Assembly: GCA_934572335.1 (NCBI GenBank)
Contig: CAKTKU010000001.1
Coordinates: 62,001 to 126,000, forward strand
Direction: 5' to 3'
Length of the DNA stretch: 64,000 nucleotides
Origin: an uncultured Oscillospiraceae bacterium
Lineage (GTDB): Bacteria > Bacillota > Clostridia > Oscillospirales > Oscillospiraceae
The first letter of the stretch is position 1; each line of letters begins with the position of its first letter. The notes beneath the pieces are model-generated. The model was not told where the DNA came from and did no database searches. It worked only from the letters and a program-made list of their open reading frames with translations. Shown piece after piece: positions 8,163 through 16,462 of the stretch. Made by a program: the position numbers and the translations under genes.

Positions 8163-9296
8163 TCACACTATTTTTTCCACGCTGAATGTGCTGCCCAAGA
8201 CCTCAAGCCCCGGGCGGTACAGCTTATCTACCGTCCATATGCTTATCCCCGCGAGATCAAACTCCTCCGCGAGCGCGAGCCGCGCCTGCCATGAGCGCGC
8301 GTCCTCGTACCACACCGCGTGCTGCCGCTCCTGCGGGTCGGTATAGTAAAAATACGGCGCGGCGGCAACGGCGTCATAGCGCACCTCCGCCCCGACGCTC
8401 GCGGCGAGGTCTGCCGCGGCGGCAGAAGAGATAACGGTGGCGGCCTCGCCCTGCCGCCACGGGAGCGTCCAGTTGTAGCCGTAGTTTGAAAAGCCCATGA
8501 GGAGCTTCCCCGCGGGTATCTTCGTCACGGCGTATTCGAGCACCCGGCGTATTCTGTCCACGGGCGAGACCGCCTGCGGCGGGGAGTACGTATACCCCCA
8601 TTCGTAGGTCATGACGATGACGCGGTCCATATACTCCCCGTGCGCGGCGTAGTCGTGCGCCTCGTAGAGCAGCCCGCCCTGCGCGTCGCTCGTCTTCGGG
8701 GCGATGGCGGTGGAGAGATAGTACCCCAGCGGGTGGAACATATCCGCGGCATGGCGGAGAAAGGCGTTGTAGCCCTCGCGGTCAAAGGGGTGGATGTATT
8801 CGATGTTGAAGTTTATCCCGTAGTACTTTTTCTCGCGCAGGGTGGAGAGAATATTGTCAAGGACGCGGTTCTGCACCGCCTCATCCGTGAACACCGCGTG
8901 GGCAATGTCGCCGGAGAAGCCGCCCGTCGAGCCGATGTTCGTCACGGTCATCATGGGGGCGGTGTTCGCGGCGTAGGCGGAGAACACGAGCGGACGGTCG
9001 TCGATGGGGATGAGCGCGCCGACTGCGGTCATGCTGTACGAAAACGGGCAGAAGAACGTGAGATACGGCAGCGTGGCGTTGAGCACGGCGGCGGAGATGT
9101 TGGGATAGGCATAGCCGTTGACCTCCGCCGGGCGGAGCGCGCCCCCGGCGTACCCGGGGATGACGAGCGCCGAGCCTACCGCGAGGCGCGAGGGGTCGGC
9201 GAGCTGATTGACGGCGGCGAGGCGCGAGAGGTCGACGGAGTATTTCTTCGCGACGGAATAGAGCGTGTCGCCCGGACGCACGGCGTATATTTCCAT
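8163..9296 (-). CDS. LysM domain plus GH18 protein (spore cortex-lytic YaaH/SleL-like)
   Basis: 377 residues: one LysM (residues ~2-46, YAVRPGDTLYSVAKKY, with VIPGY at its end), then a GH18 TIM barrel (~60-370). Members such as SafA/YaaH/SleL bind spore or vegetative peptidoglycan through LysM and cut cortex muropeptides. No signal peptide, as is usual for spore-coat located members. The ATG at 9296 begins exactly at the LysM. The active-site strand reads YYGINFNIEYI: the proton donor Glu166 is kept, but the canonical DGxxxDxE aspartates are replaced by Tyr159 and Asn164. Two LysM copies are usual in this group; only one is present. It is divergent from pepF. Confidence 0.85.
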   Translation of the reverse strand: MEIYAVRPGDTLYSVAKKYSVDLSRLAAVNQLADPSRLAVGSALVIPGYAGGALRPAEVNGYAYPNISAAVLNATLPYLTFFCPFSYSMTAVGALIPIDDRPLVFSAYAANTAPMMTVTNIGSTGGFSGDIAHAVFTDEAVQNRVLDNILSTLREKKYYGINFNIEYIHPFDREGYNAFLRHAADMFHPLGYYLSTAIAPKTSDAQGGLLYEAHDYAAHGEYMDRVIVMTYEWGYTYSPPQAVSPVDRIRRVLEYAVTKIPAGKLLMGFSNYGYNWTLPWRQGEAATVISSAAAADLAASVGAEVRYDAVAAAPYFYYTDPQERQHAVWYEDARSWQARLALAEEFDLAGISIWTVDKLYRPGLEVLGSTFSVEKIV

Positions 9297-9352
9297 AAAA
9301 ACAGTCCTTTCACAGCAATATAAAGAATATAAAACAATATATGCTGTGATGA

Positions 9353-9381
9353 TTGCAGGCAAAACGCCGCTGTGGTACAAT
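9353..9381 (+). promoter_or_regulatory. Sigma-A type promoter of pepF
   Basis: TTGCAG, 17-base spacer, TACAAT, about 33 bases before the pepF ATG. A perfect 8-base inverted repeat (TCACAGCA at 9310-9317, TGCTGTGA at 9342-9349) lies directly upstream. Confidence 0.65.
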
Positions 9382-9413
9382 GAAAAAAATATTAAAAATA
9401 AGGAGGACGCGAC

Positions 9414-11216
9414 ATGCAGGAGCACGTTATACCGAAGAGAGAGGATGTCCCGGAGGAGTTCACATGGAATCTGGGGGACATGTTTGAAAGCGACGAGGCG
9501 TGGAGCGCGGAGCTCGAGACGGCGCAGGAGCTGCCCATGCGCGCGGCGGCGTTCGCCGGGCGGCTGTGCGAGAGCGCGCAGACGCTGTATGAATACCTCC
9601 GGCTTGAGGACGAGGCGGGCGTGCGGCTGAGCATGCTCTACGGCTACGCCAGCTGCAAGAGCGACCAGGACACCGCCAACGCCTTTTATCAGGACATGCG
9701 CGGCAAGGCGATGAGCCTTTATGTGGCGTATGCCGGGGCGGGCGCGTTCGCCACGCCGGAGATCATCGCCGTGGACGACGAGCGCTTTGAGAGCTTTTAT
9801 AAGGACGAGCCGCGGCTGGAGACCTACCGGCGCGTGCTCTACCGCGTGCGGCGCATGGCGGAGCACGTGCTGAGCGAGGGGGAGGAGCGGCTGCTCGCCG
9901 CGGCGGGCGAGATGGCCGCGAGCCCGGACAATATCCGCAGTATCTTCATGAACGCCGACATCAGCTTCCCGCCGGTGAAGGACGCGGACGGCAACGAGCA
10001 CACGCTCACCAATGAGACGTTCGTCCCCATGCTCGAGGGCGCGGACAGAACGCTGAGAAAGACCGCGTTTGAGACGTACTATGCCCTCCTCGGCGAATTC
10101 AAGAATACAATCGCCGCCGCGCTCGACGGGCAGTTCAAGCAGCTGCGCTTTTTCGCTGCGGCGCGCAATTACCCCACGACGCTCGCCGCCGCGCTCGACG
10201 GCAACGAGGTGCCGGAGGAGGTATACGAAAACCTCATCGACACCGTGCACGCGAACATGGACAAGATGTACCGCTATGCCGCGCTGAGGAAGAAGCTGCT
10301 TGGCGTGGATGAGCTGCATATGTACGACGTGTACACGCCGCTCGTGCCGGACGCGACGCAGAAAATAAGCTTTGACGAGGCGAAGGAGACCGTGCTCGCG
10401 GCGCTCTCTGTCCTCGGCGAGGACTACACCGCGCTTTTGAAAAAGGGCTTTGCCGAGCGCTGGATAGACGTGTACGAAAATCAGGGCAAGCGCGGCGGGG
10501 CGTACTCCACTGATGCTGCACGCCCGCACCCGTATGTGCTTTTGAACCACAAGGACACGCTCGACGGGATGTTCACCCTCGCCCACGAGATGGGGCACGC
10601 GCTGCACAGCTGGCACAGCTGCAAGAATCAGCCGGTGTGCACGTCGGACTATGTCATCTTCGTGGCGGAGGTCGCCTCCACCTGCAACGAGGTGCTTCTG
10701 ATGCGCTATCTCCTCGGCAGAACGACGGATAAGCGCGAGCGGGCGTACCTCATCAACCACTTCCTCGACCAGTTCAAGGGCACGGTCTACCGCCAGACGA
10801 TGTTCGCCGAGTTCGAGCTGGAGATGGGGCGCATGAGCGAGGCGGGGGATACCCTCACCGCCGACGCCCTGTGCGAGAAGTACCTCACGCTCAACAAGCT
10901 CTACTTCGGGGAGAACATGGTCTCCGACGATGAGATCGCCCTTGAGTGGGCGCGCATCCCGCACTTTTTCTATGATTACTACGTGTTCCAGTACGCGACG
11001 GGCTTCTCCGCCGCCGTCGCCATCGCCAACCGCATCCTCGCCGAGGGCGAGAGCGCCGTGGCGGACTACAAGCGCTTCCTCTCCTCCGGGTGCAGCACCG
11101 ACCCCATATCGCTTTTGAAGATAGCTGGGGTGGACATGAGCACGGCGGAGCCGATAAACTCCGCCCTCGCCCTCTTCGGCGAGCTTGTGGATGAGCTTGA
11201 AAAAACGCTGGGATAA
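9414..11216 (+). CDS. pepF: Oligoendopeptidase F (M3 metallopeptidase)
   Basis: 600 residues, the normal length for PepF. Zinc site HEMGH with His391, Glu392 and His395; third ligand Glu is expected in the EVASTCNE stretch about 25 residues later, and a late FYDYYVFQYATGFSAA substrate region is present. It is a cytoplasmic peptidase that cuts peptides of roughly 7-17 residues, used in peptide and protein turnover. ATG at 9414 has an ideal AAGGAGG 6 bases upstream. It is monocistronic: own promoter at 9353-9381 and strong terminator at 11228-11263. The assignment is secure. Confidence 0.95.
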   Translation: MQEHVIPKREDVPEEFTWNLGDMFESDEAWSAELETAQELPMRAAAFAGRLCESAQTLYEYLRLEDEAGVRLSMLYGYASCKSDQDTANAFYQDMRGKAMSLYVAYAGAGAFATPEIIAVDDERFESFYKDEPRLETYRRVLYRVRRMAEHVLSEGEERLLAAAGEMAASPDNIRSIFMNADISFPPVKDADGNEHTLTNETFVPMLEGADRTLRKTAFETYYALLGEFKNTIAAALDGQFKQLRFFAAARNYPTTLAAALDGNEVPEEVYENLIDTVHANMDKMYRYAALRKKLLGVDELHMYDVYTPLVPDATQKISFDEAKETVLAALSVLGEDYTALLKKGFAERWIDVYENQGKRGGAYSTDAARPHPYVLLNHKDTLDGMFTLAHEMGHALHSWHSCKNQPVCTSDYVIFVAEVASTCNEVLLMRYLLGRTTDKRERAYLINHFLDQFKGTVYRQTMFAEFELEMGRMSEAGDTLTADALCEKYLTLNKLYFGENMVSDDEIALEWARIPHFFYDYYVFQYATGFSAAVAIANRILAEGESAVADYKRFLSSGCSTDPISLLKIAGVDMSTAEPINSALALFGELVDELEKTLG

Positions 11217-11227
11217 CAAACGGGCAT

Positions 11228-11263
11228 AAAAATATCGGCTGCGATCAGCAGCCGATATTTTTT
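11228..11263. terminator. Bidirectional terminator between pepF and yyaL-like gene
   Basis: 12-base perfect stem (arm AATATCGGCTGC) with a 5-base loop, preceded by As and followed by Ts. It sits 11 bases after the pepF stop and at the end of the convergent thioredoxin-domain gene. Confidence 0.9.
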
Positions 11264-13238
11264 ACGAAAATTCACGGCACGCGCCGTTTTCACAGACATA
11301 GAAGCCCGCCCTGCCGTCCTTTGCCGCGGCGGAGGCGGTGAACGGCGCAATTTCTGCGAGCGCCGCGGCGCGCGAAGGCGTTTTGAGAAGCACCGTGAGC
11401 TCCGGCGCGTAGCGCGCTGTGACGGCGCGCAGAAGCTCCGGCTCGGTCTCGTCCGGCGCGGCGCAGAGTATCTCCCGCGTGGGGTACACCGCGCCCATCA
11501 GCGCCGTCAGCGCGAAGGCGCACCCGGCGGGGGCGTTCGCGGCGTAATTGCAGGTGAAGGTCAGAAGCGCGTCGCGCGCGGACTTCATCTCCGCGTCCCC
11601 GGTCAGGCGGAACAGCGCGTCAAAGAGCGCAGCCGCGCCGCTGCTGCCGGAGGGCAGCGCGCCGTCGTATACCTCCTGCGGGCGGGCGATGAGCGCCTCG
11701 GCGGCGTCGGACGTGCGGTAATATCCGCCGCCGGGCGCAGCAAAGTGCGACGTGACCTCCGCGGCGAGCGCGCGGGCACGGATGAGGTGCGCGGGGTCAT
11801 AGTCCGCGGAATAAAGCTCCACCAGACCGAGAGCATAGAAAACATGATCGTCCAGCTGTGCCGCCCCGCCGGGCTTTCCCGCCGTCAGCGAGGCGCGCAG
11901 CGCGCCATGCTCATCATAGAGCGAGGCGGCCATGAACGCGGCCAGCTCCTCCGCCGCGGCAAGATAGCGCGCGTCGGAAAAGGCGCGCGCCGCGCGCGAG
12001 AGTGCCATCAGCATCAGCCCGTTCCACGCCGTCAGCACCTTTTCGTCTGTCTTGAGCGGCATACGCTCCGCGCGGTAGAGGCGCAGCTTTTCCCGAAAAT
12101 CGTCGTACCCCTCGGGCAGGAGGTTCCAGCGCGTGTTCAGGAGCAGGTTGGGGATGCTCCTGCCGTGGAAGTTGCCCTCGGGGGTAATGTCGTAGCATTC
12201 GCAGAAGTGCCGCCCCGCGTCCTCGCCGAGGACGGAGCGCACCTCCTCCGGCGTGAAGAGGTAGTACGCTCCCTCTTCGCCGCGGCTGTCGGCGTCCTGC
12301 GCGCAGTAATATCCGCCCGCGGGGGACAAAAGCTCACGCATGCAGTAGTCCAGCGTCGCCTCGGCGACATAGCGGTAGAGCGCCATATGCCCGGACTGCC
12401 ACGCCTCGGTGTACACAAAGGCGAGCAGGGCGTTGTCATAGAGCGTCTTTTCAAAGTGCGGGGCGAGCCATTCCCGGTCGGTCGAATAGCGCGAGAAGCC
12501 GCCGCCGAAGTGGTCGAATATCCCGCCCTTGTACATGGCCTTCAGCGTGTCCTCCGCCATGGCGCGTGCCGCGCGGTCGCCCGCGAGGGCGGCATAGCGC
12601 AGCAGGAAGATGAGATCGTGCGGGGAGGGAAACTTCGGCGCGGTGCCGAAGCCGCCGTATTCCTTGTCGAACACCGCCGTGAGCTGCTCCGCCGCGCGGC
12701 GGAGAAAGTCTGCGTCCGCACTGGCTTCACCGGGCTTTTTCGGCGTGTTCAGAAGCGCCGTGATGTCCCGTCCGACCTTTATGAGCTCCCCGCGCTCTCC
12801 GCGCCACTTCGCCGCGACGGCGGTGAGCAGCGTGATGAGCCCCGGCTGGCCGTTCGTGTCCTCGCGCGGGATGTAGGACGCGGCGAAAAACGGCTGCTGC
12901 TCTGGCGTCATGATGACGTTCAGCGGCCAGCCGCCGCTGCCGGTGAGCGCGGTGCACACGGACATGTATACGCTGTCGATATCCGGGCGCTCCTCGCGGT
13001 CGACCTTCACGGCGACATAGTATTTGTTCAGGACCTCCGCCACGCGCGCGTCCTCGAACGATTCCGCCGCCATGACATGGCACCAGTGGCACGTGGAGTA
13101 CCCGATGCTGAGAAACACGGGCTTATCCTCGCGCCGCGCCTTTTCAAACGCGGCTTCGCCCCAGGGGTACCAATCGACTGGGTTTTCCGCGTGCTCGCGG
13201 AGATATGGTGAAGTTTCGCTCGCTAATCTGTTGCTCAT
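11262..13238 (-). CDS. Thioredoxin-domain/six-hairpin glycosidase-like protein (YyaL/SSP411, DUF255)
   Basis: 658 residues. N-terminal DUF255 thioredoxin-like domain with the motif CHWCHVM (Cys50, Cys53) and the family opening SETSPYLREHAENPVDW; then an (alpha/alpha)6-barrel half (~200-640) resembling N-acylglucosamine epimerase/six-hairpin glycosidases. Widespread, but no reaction is firmly known; human SPATA20 is the homologue. Start chosen at 13238, where a GGAGG site lies about 9 bases upstream. It is divergent from the TPR gene (105-base gap) and ends in the terminator shared with pepF. A redox or sugar-binding role can only be guessed from the folds. Confidence 0.9.
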   Translation of the reverse strand: MSNRLASETSPYLREHAENPVDWYPWGEAAFEKARREDKPVFLSIGYSTCHWCHVMAAESFEDARVAEVLNKYYVAVKVDREERPDIDSVYMSVCTALTGSGGWPLNVIMTPEQQPFFAASYIPREDTNGQPGLITLLTAVAAKWRGERGELIKVGRDITALLNTPKKPGEASADADFLRRAAEQLTAVFDKEYGGFGTAPKFPSPHDLIFLLRYAALAGDRAARAMAEDTLKAMYKGGIFDHFGGGFSRYSTDREWLAPHFEKTLYDNALLAFVYTEAWQSGHMALYRYVAEATLDYCMRELLSPAGGYYCAQDADSRGEEGAYYLFTPEEVRSVLGEDAGRHFCECYDITPEGNFHGRSIPNLLLNTRWNLLPEGYDDFREKLRLYRAERMPLKTDEKVLTAWNGLMLMALSRAARAFSDARYLAAAEELAAFMAASLYDEHGALRASLTAGKPGGAAQLDDHVFYALGLVELYSADYDPAHLIRARALAAEVTSHFAAPGGGYYRTSDAAEALIARPQEVYDGALPSGSSGAAALFDALFRLTGDAEMKSARDALLTFTCNYAANAPAGCAFALTALMGAVYPTREILCAAPDETEPELLRAVTARYAPELTVLLKTPSRAAALAEIAPFTASAAAKDGRAGFYVCENGACREFS

Positions 13239-13343
13239 GCGACAGCCTCCGTGCTATATACTGAGTATAGTAATAAATATATTATCATTATTATTGACCT
13301 ATTATAGCCGCAAATTCGCGGCGTTTCAAGTGAGGGATGAAGA

Positions 13344-14159
13344 ATGGAGCATATTGAGCCGCGCTGCTGCTTTGACGCATCTGAGTACCTTGCCGCGCCG
13401 GACACCGCGCCATGCCCCGTGGCGCTGGACGTGCCGGAGATAGTGCGCAGGCTGGACGAGCTGTACGAGCATGGGCGCGAGGCGGAGGCGGAGAGATATC
13501 TTGAAGCGTGGCTCGACCGGGCGCAAAAATGCGGCGACTGGCGCGCGGAACTGACCGTGACGAGCGAGCTTCTGGGGCAGTACCGCCGCAGCGCGAACCG
13601 CGAAAAGGGGCTTGCCGCAGCGGACGCGGCGCTCGCGCTCATCCGCGCGCACGGTATGGGGCGCACGGTCTCCGGCGCGACGGTCATGCTCAACGCTGCG
13701 ACGACGCTCAAGTGCTTCGGCGAGGCGGCGCGCTCGCTGCCGATATTCACGCACGTGGGGCGCGTGTACGCAGAAAAGCTCGACCCGGCGGACTACCGCT
13801 TTGCGGGGCTTTATAACAACATGGCGCTCTCGTATGCCGACGTGGGAGAGACGGAGCGCGCCATAGAGTATTTCACCGCCGCGATGCGCATCATAGAGCA
13901 CTGCGATGCGCCGGAGAACGAGCTCGCCGTGACGCTGTGCAACATGGCGGAGACTTACGCACGGCGCGACAGCGAGGACGCGCGCATTGGCGAATGCATG
14001 GAGCGCGCGTGGGAGTATCTGAACGCACCAGGTCTCGCGCACGACGGGTACCACGCCTTCACCATCTCCAAATGCGCGCCGAGCTTTGACTATTTCGGTT
14101 ATTTTATCTATGCAAAAGCATTGAAAGAAAGGGCGGAGAGGATATATGGGCTTTCTTGA
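13344..14159 (+). CDS. Tetratricopeptide-repeat protein
   Basis: 271 residues, mostly helical, with TPR-like pairs (for example residues ~45-75, ~85-115, ~145-190: YNNMALSYADVGETERAIEYFTAAMRIIE is a textbook repeat). No signal peptide, so cytoplasmic. It overlaps the DUF4125 gene by 14 bases, so the two are translated as a pair. Such TPR proteins next to DUF4125 occur in other Clostridia as a two-gene unit (my recollection of the family context, not verifiable here). Probably a protein-interaction partner for the downstream protein. Ribosome site GAGGG about 8 bases before the ATG. Confidence 0.75.
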   Translation: MEHIEPRCCFDASEYLAAPDTAPCPVALDVPEIVRRLDELYEHGREAEAERYLEAWLDRAQKCGDWRAELTVTSELLGQYRRSANREKGLAAADAALALIRAHGMGRTVSGATVMLNAATTLKCFGEAARSLPIFTHVGRVYAEKLDPADYRFAGLYNNMALSYADVGETERAIEYFTAAMRIIEHCDAPENELAVTLCNMAETYARRDSEDARIGECMERAWEYLNAPGLAHDGYHAFTISKCAPSFDYFGYFIYAKALKERAERIYGLS

Positions 14160-15072
14160 CGAGTCGCGGGCGCTGTATGAGCGCTATGGCGCGCCGATGA
14201 TAGAGGCGCGCTTCCCCGGCTATGCCGCGCGTATCGCCGCGGGGCTTGCCGGGCACGGGTCGGAGTGCTTCGGCTTTGATGACGACATATCGCGCGACCA
14301 TGATCTTGAGCCGGGCTTCTGCCTGTGGATCGACGAGGCGACTGACCGCGAGATCGGCGTGGAGCTGTCGCGCGCGTACCGCGCGCTGCCGCTTGAGCGC
14401 GGCGGACAGAAAAGCGCCCTCGCGGAAAAAAGCCGCGGCGTGCGCGTTATATCGGAATTCTACCGGCGCTATACCGGCTCGCCCGGTGCGCCGGAGAGCT
14501 GGCAGCAGTGGCTGCACCTGCCGTCCTACGCGCTCGCCGAGGCGGTGAACGGCGAGGTGTGGCGCGACGACGCGGGCGTGTTCTCCGCCATCCGGCGTGA
14601 GATTGCCGAGGGCATGCCGGAGGACGTGCGGATAAAAAAGCTCGCCGCGTGCGCGGTGAGCATGGCGCAGAGCGGGCAGTATAACTACTCCCGCTGCATA
14701 AAGCGCGGGGAGGACGGCGCGGCGATGCTCGCCCTCGGCGAATTTGTGAAGAGCACGGCGTATATGATACACCTGCTCAACCGCCGCCACATGCCGTACT
14801 ACAAGTGGATGCTCCGCTCGCTCGATACGCTGCCGCGGCTGAGCGAGCTGCGCGGCGCGCTGGAATTTCTGCTCACGGCGGAAAACGACGACGCGGGCAA
14901 GAAAACGAAGGCGGGCGTGGTGGAGGATATATGCGCCGCGCTCGTGCGGGAGCTGCGCGCGGACGGGCTGACCTGCGGCAGCTGGGACTATATGGAGCGG
15001 CACGGGCTGGATATGCAGGGGCATATCCGGAATCCCGCGATACGCGCAGAGCATATTTTGGAGGGAATTTAA
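14146..15072 (+). CDS. DUF4125-family protein, possibly nucleotidyltransferase-like
   Basis: 308 residues. The conserved core GHGSECFGFDDDISRDHD (residues ~38-56) resembles the GS...DxD pocket of MNT-type nucleotidyltransferases and of the DUF4037/DUF4125 families, followed by a helical region with YNYSRCIKRGE and a helical C-terminal third. If the fold is right the paired acidic residues would bind metal and a nucleotide, but no activity is established. It is coupled to the TPR gene by a 14-base overlap and has GGAGAGG just before its ATG. Alternative: a degenerate, non-catalytic member. Family moderately sure, function open. Confidence 0.68.
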   Translation: MGFLDESRALYERYGAPMIEARFPGYAARIAAGLAGHGSECFGFDDDISRDHDLEPGFCLWIDEATDREIGVELSRAYRALPLERGGQKSALAEKSRGVRVISEFYRRYTGSPGAPESWQQWLHLPSYALAEAVNGEVWRDDAGVFSAIRREIAEGMPEDVRIKKLAACAVSMAQSGQYNYSRCIKRGEDGAAMLALGEFVKSTAYMIHLLNRRHMPYYKWMLRSLDTLPRLSELRGALEFLLTAENDDAGKKTKAGVVEDICAALVRELRADGLTCGSWDYMERHGLDMQGHIRNPAIRAEHILEGI

Positions 15073-15105
15073 CAATCTTTCGGGGCGAAAATGCACGGAT
15101 TTGTG

Positions 15106-15134
15106 TTTACAATCCACAAAAATTGTGCTATGCT
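15106..15134 (+). promoter_or_regulatory. Sigma-A type promoter of the 2-aminoadipate-type aminotransferase
   Basis: TTTACA, 17-base spacer, TATGCT. The -10 box overlaps the left half-site TTGTGCTAT (15123-15131) of an operator-like repeat, and the start codon lies about 75 bases downstream. Confidence 0.7.
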
Positions 15135-15186
15135 AAAAATCGAAGAGGTATATAGTATGCGAGATACTATAACTGATATAGCACAA
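15123..15186. promoter_or_regulatory. Operator-like paired half-sites plus inner palindrome
   Basis: TTGTGCTAT at 15123-15131 and its complement ATAGCACAA at 15178-15186 form a perfect 9-base inverted pair. Between them lies a perfect palindrome with arms TATAGTAT (15151-15158) and ATACTATA (15164-15171). The same core TTGTGCT/AGCACAA forms the palindrome in front of the PucR regulator at 17722-17744, so this is a candidate PucR-binding region. Confidence 0.5.
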
Positions 15187-15209
15187 AAGATTACGCAAGG
15201 AGGAAAACC

Positions 15210-16394
15210 ATGGTTAAATTCGCAGAAAGAATGAATGACGTCAAGGCGTCCGACATCCGCGAGCTGCTCGCCCTTGTCAACAAGCCCGAGATCATTTCCT
15301 TTGCCGGGGGTCTGCCCGCACCGGAGCTGTTCCCTGTCGACAAGATAAAGGCGGCGCAGGACGCCGTTCTTGAAGAGAACGGGCGCGCCGCGCTGCAGTA
15401 CGGCCCGACGGACGGTCTGCTGCGTCTGAGAGAGCAGATCGCCGACCGTCTGCTTGAGAAAAACGGCATCAACACCACCCCCGACCATATCATCATGACC
15501 GCCGGCAGCCAGCAGGGTCTGGACTTTGCCGCGCGCCTGTTCGTCAATCCCGGCGACGTCGTGCTGATGGAGAGCCCGTCCTACCTCGGCGCGATCAACG
15601 CCTTCAAGCTCAGCGAGCCGACGTTCAAGGAAGTCCCCACCGATAACGGCGGCATGGTCATGGAGGAGCTGGACAAGATCCTCGCCACGACGAAGAACGT
15701 CAAGATGATCTACGTCATCCCCGACTTCCAAAACCCCAGCGGACGCACCTGGTCTCTCGAGCGCCGCAAGAAGTTCATGGAGATCGTCAACAAGTACGAG
15801 GTCATCGTGCTTGAGGACAACCCCTACGGCGAGCTGCGCTACAAGGGCGAGTACCTGCCCTCCCTCAAGAGCATGGACACCAAGGGTCTCGTCATCTACC
15901 TCGGCACCTTCTCCAAGATCCTCGCTCCCGGCTACCGTCTCGCGTGGATGTGCGCCAGCGAGGAGATCATCCAGAAGATAAATCTCATCGCTCAGGCGGC
16001 AGTGCTTCAGACCTCCACCATCTCCATGATGGTCGTGTCGAAGTTCATCGATATGTTCGACCTTGACGCCCATGTTGAGACCGTCCGCGCCGTGTACGAG
16101 CACCGCTGCAACGTCATGATGGACGCAATGGCGAAGTACTTCCCCAAGGAAGTCAACTACACCATCCCCGACGGCGGCCTCTTCACATGGGCGGAGCTGC
16201 CCGATTACATCGACACCAAGGTCATGGCGACGCAGGCGCTCGCGCAGAACGTCGCGTATGTCCCCGGTATCGGCTTCTTCCCCAACGGCAACAACCACCA
16301 CTGCATGAGACTCAACTACTCCTGCATGCCGGACGACCGTATCGAAGAGGGCATCAAGCGCCTCGGCAACGTTATCCGCGAAAACCTCAAGTAA
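15210..16394 (+). CDS. PLP-dependent aminotransferase, class I fold type (2-aminoadipate transaminase-like)
   Basis: 394 residues. PLP fold-type I: SFAGGLPAPELFP opening, YGPTDG, PLP-Lys in FSKILAPGYR, and the Arg-containing NYSC/C-terminal region. It resembles the LysN/MocR-catalytic-domain group that transaminates 2-aminoadipate, branched or aromatic amino acids; exact donor cannot be read. There is no N-terminal GntR domain. AAGGAGG ends seven bases before the ATG. It is monocistronic, with its own promoter and a strong terminator, and faces the PucR regulator across that terminator. Its promoter carries the half-site seen at the PucR promoter, so PucR control in response to an amino acid or its degradation product is likely (inference). 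Confidence 0.85.
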   Translation: MVKFAERMNDVKASDIRELLALVNKPEIISFAGGLPAPELFPVDKIKAAQDAVLEENGRAALQYGPTDGLLRLREQIADRLLEKNGINTTPDHIIMTAGSQQGLDFAARLFVNPGDVVLMESPSYLGAINAFKLSEPTFKEVPTDNGGMVMEELDKILATTKNVKMIYVIPDFQNPSGRTWSLERRKKFMEIVNKYEVIVLEDNPYGELRYKGEYLPSLKSMDTKGLVIYLGTFSKILAPGYRLAWMCASEEIIQKINLIAQAAVLQTSTISMMVVSKFIDMFDLDAHVETVRAVYEHRCNVMMDAMAKYFPKEVNYTIPDGGLFTWAELPDYIDTKVMATQALAQNVAYVPGIGFFPNGNNHHCMRLNYSCMPDDRIEEGIKRLGNVIRENLK

Positions 16395-16417
16395 GAGCCG
16401 CAAGGCTTATAAAGCTG

Positions 16418-16448
16418 TGCCCTCCCGCATCTGCGGGAGGGCATTTTT
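16418..16448. terminator. Terminator between aminotransferase and PucR genes
   Basis: 12-base perfect stem (arm TGCCCTCCCGCA), 2-base loop, then TTTTT. It lies 24 bases after the aminotransferase stop; the convergent PucR gene ends at 16463. Confidence 0.9.
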
Positions 16449-16462
16449 GCATGTTTATGGGG

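Noticed and set aside
5625..8294. 889-codon + strand open frame opposite the glycosidase and NTF2-like genes
   Set aside because: Same reason: composition artefact with no recognisable domain and no ribosome site.
9297..11219. Long - strand open frame antisense to pepF, in frame with the LysM-GH18 gene
   Set aside because: It has no domain sense and is Arg/His/Val-rich, typical of a G+C-rich antisense shadow; the real gene begins at the LysM with ATG 9296.
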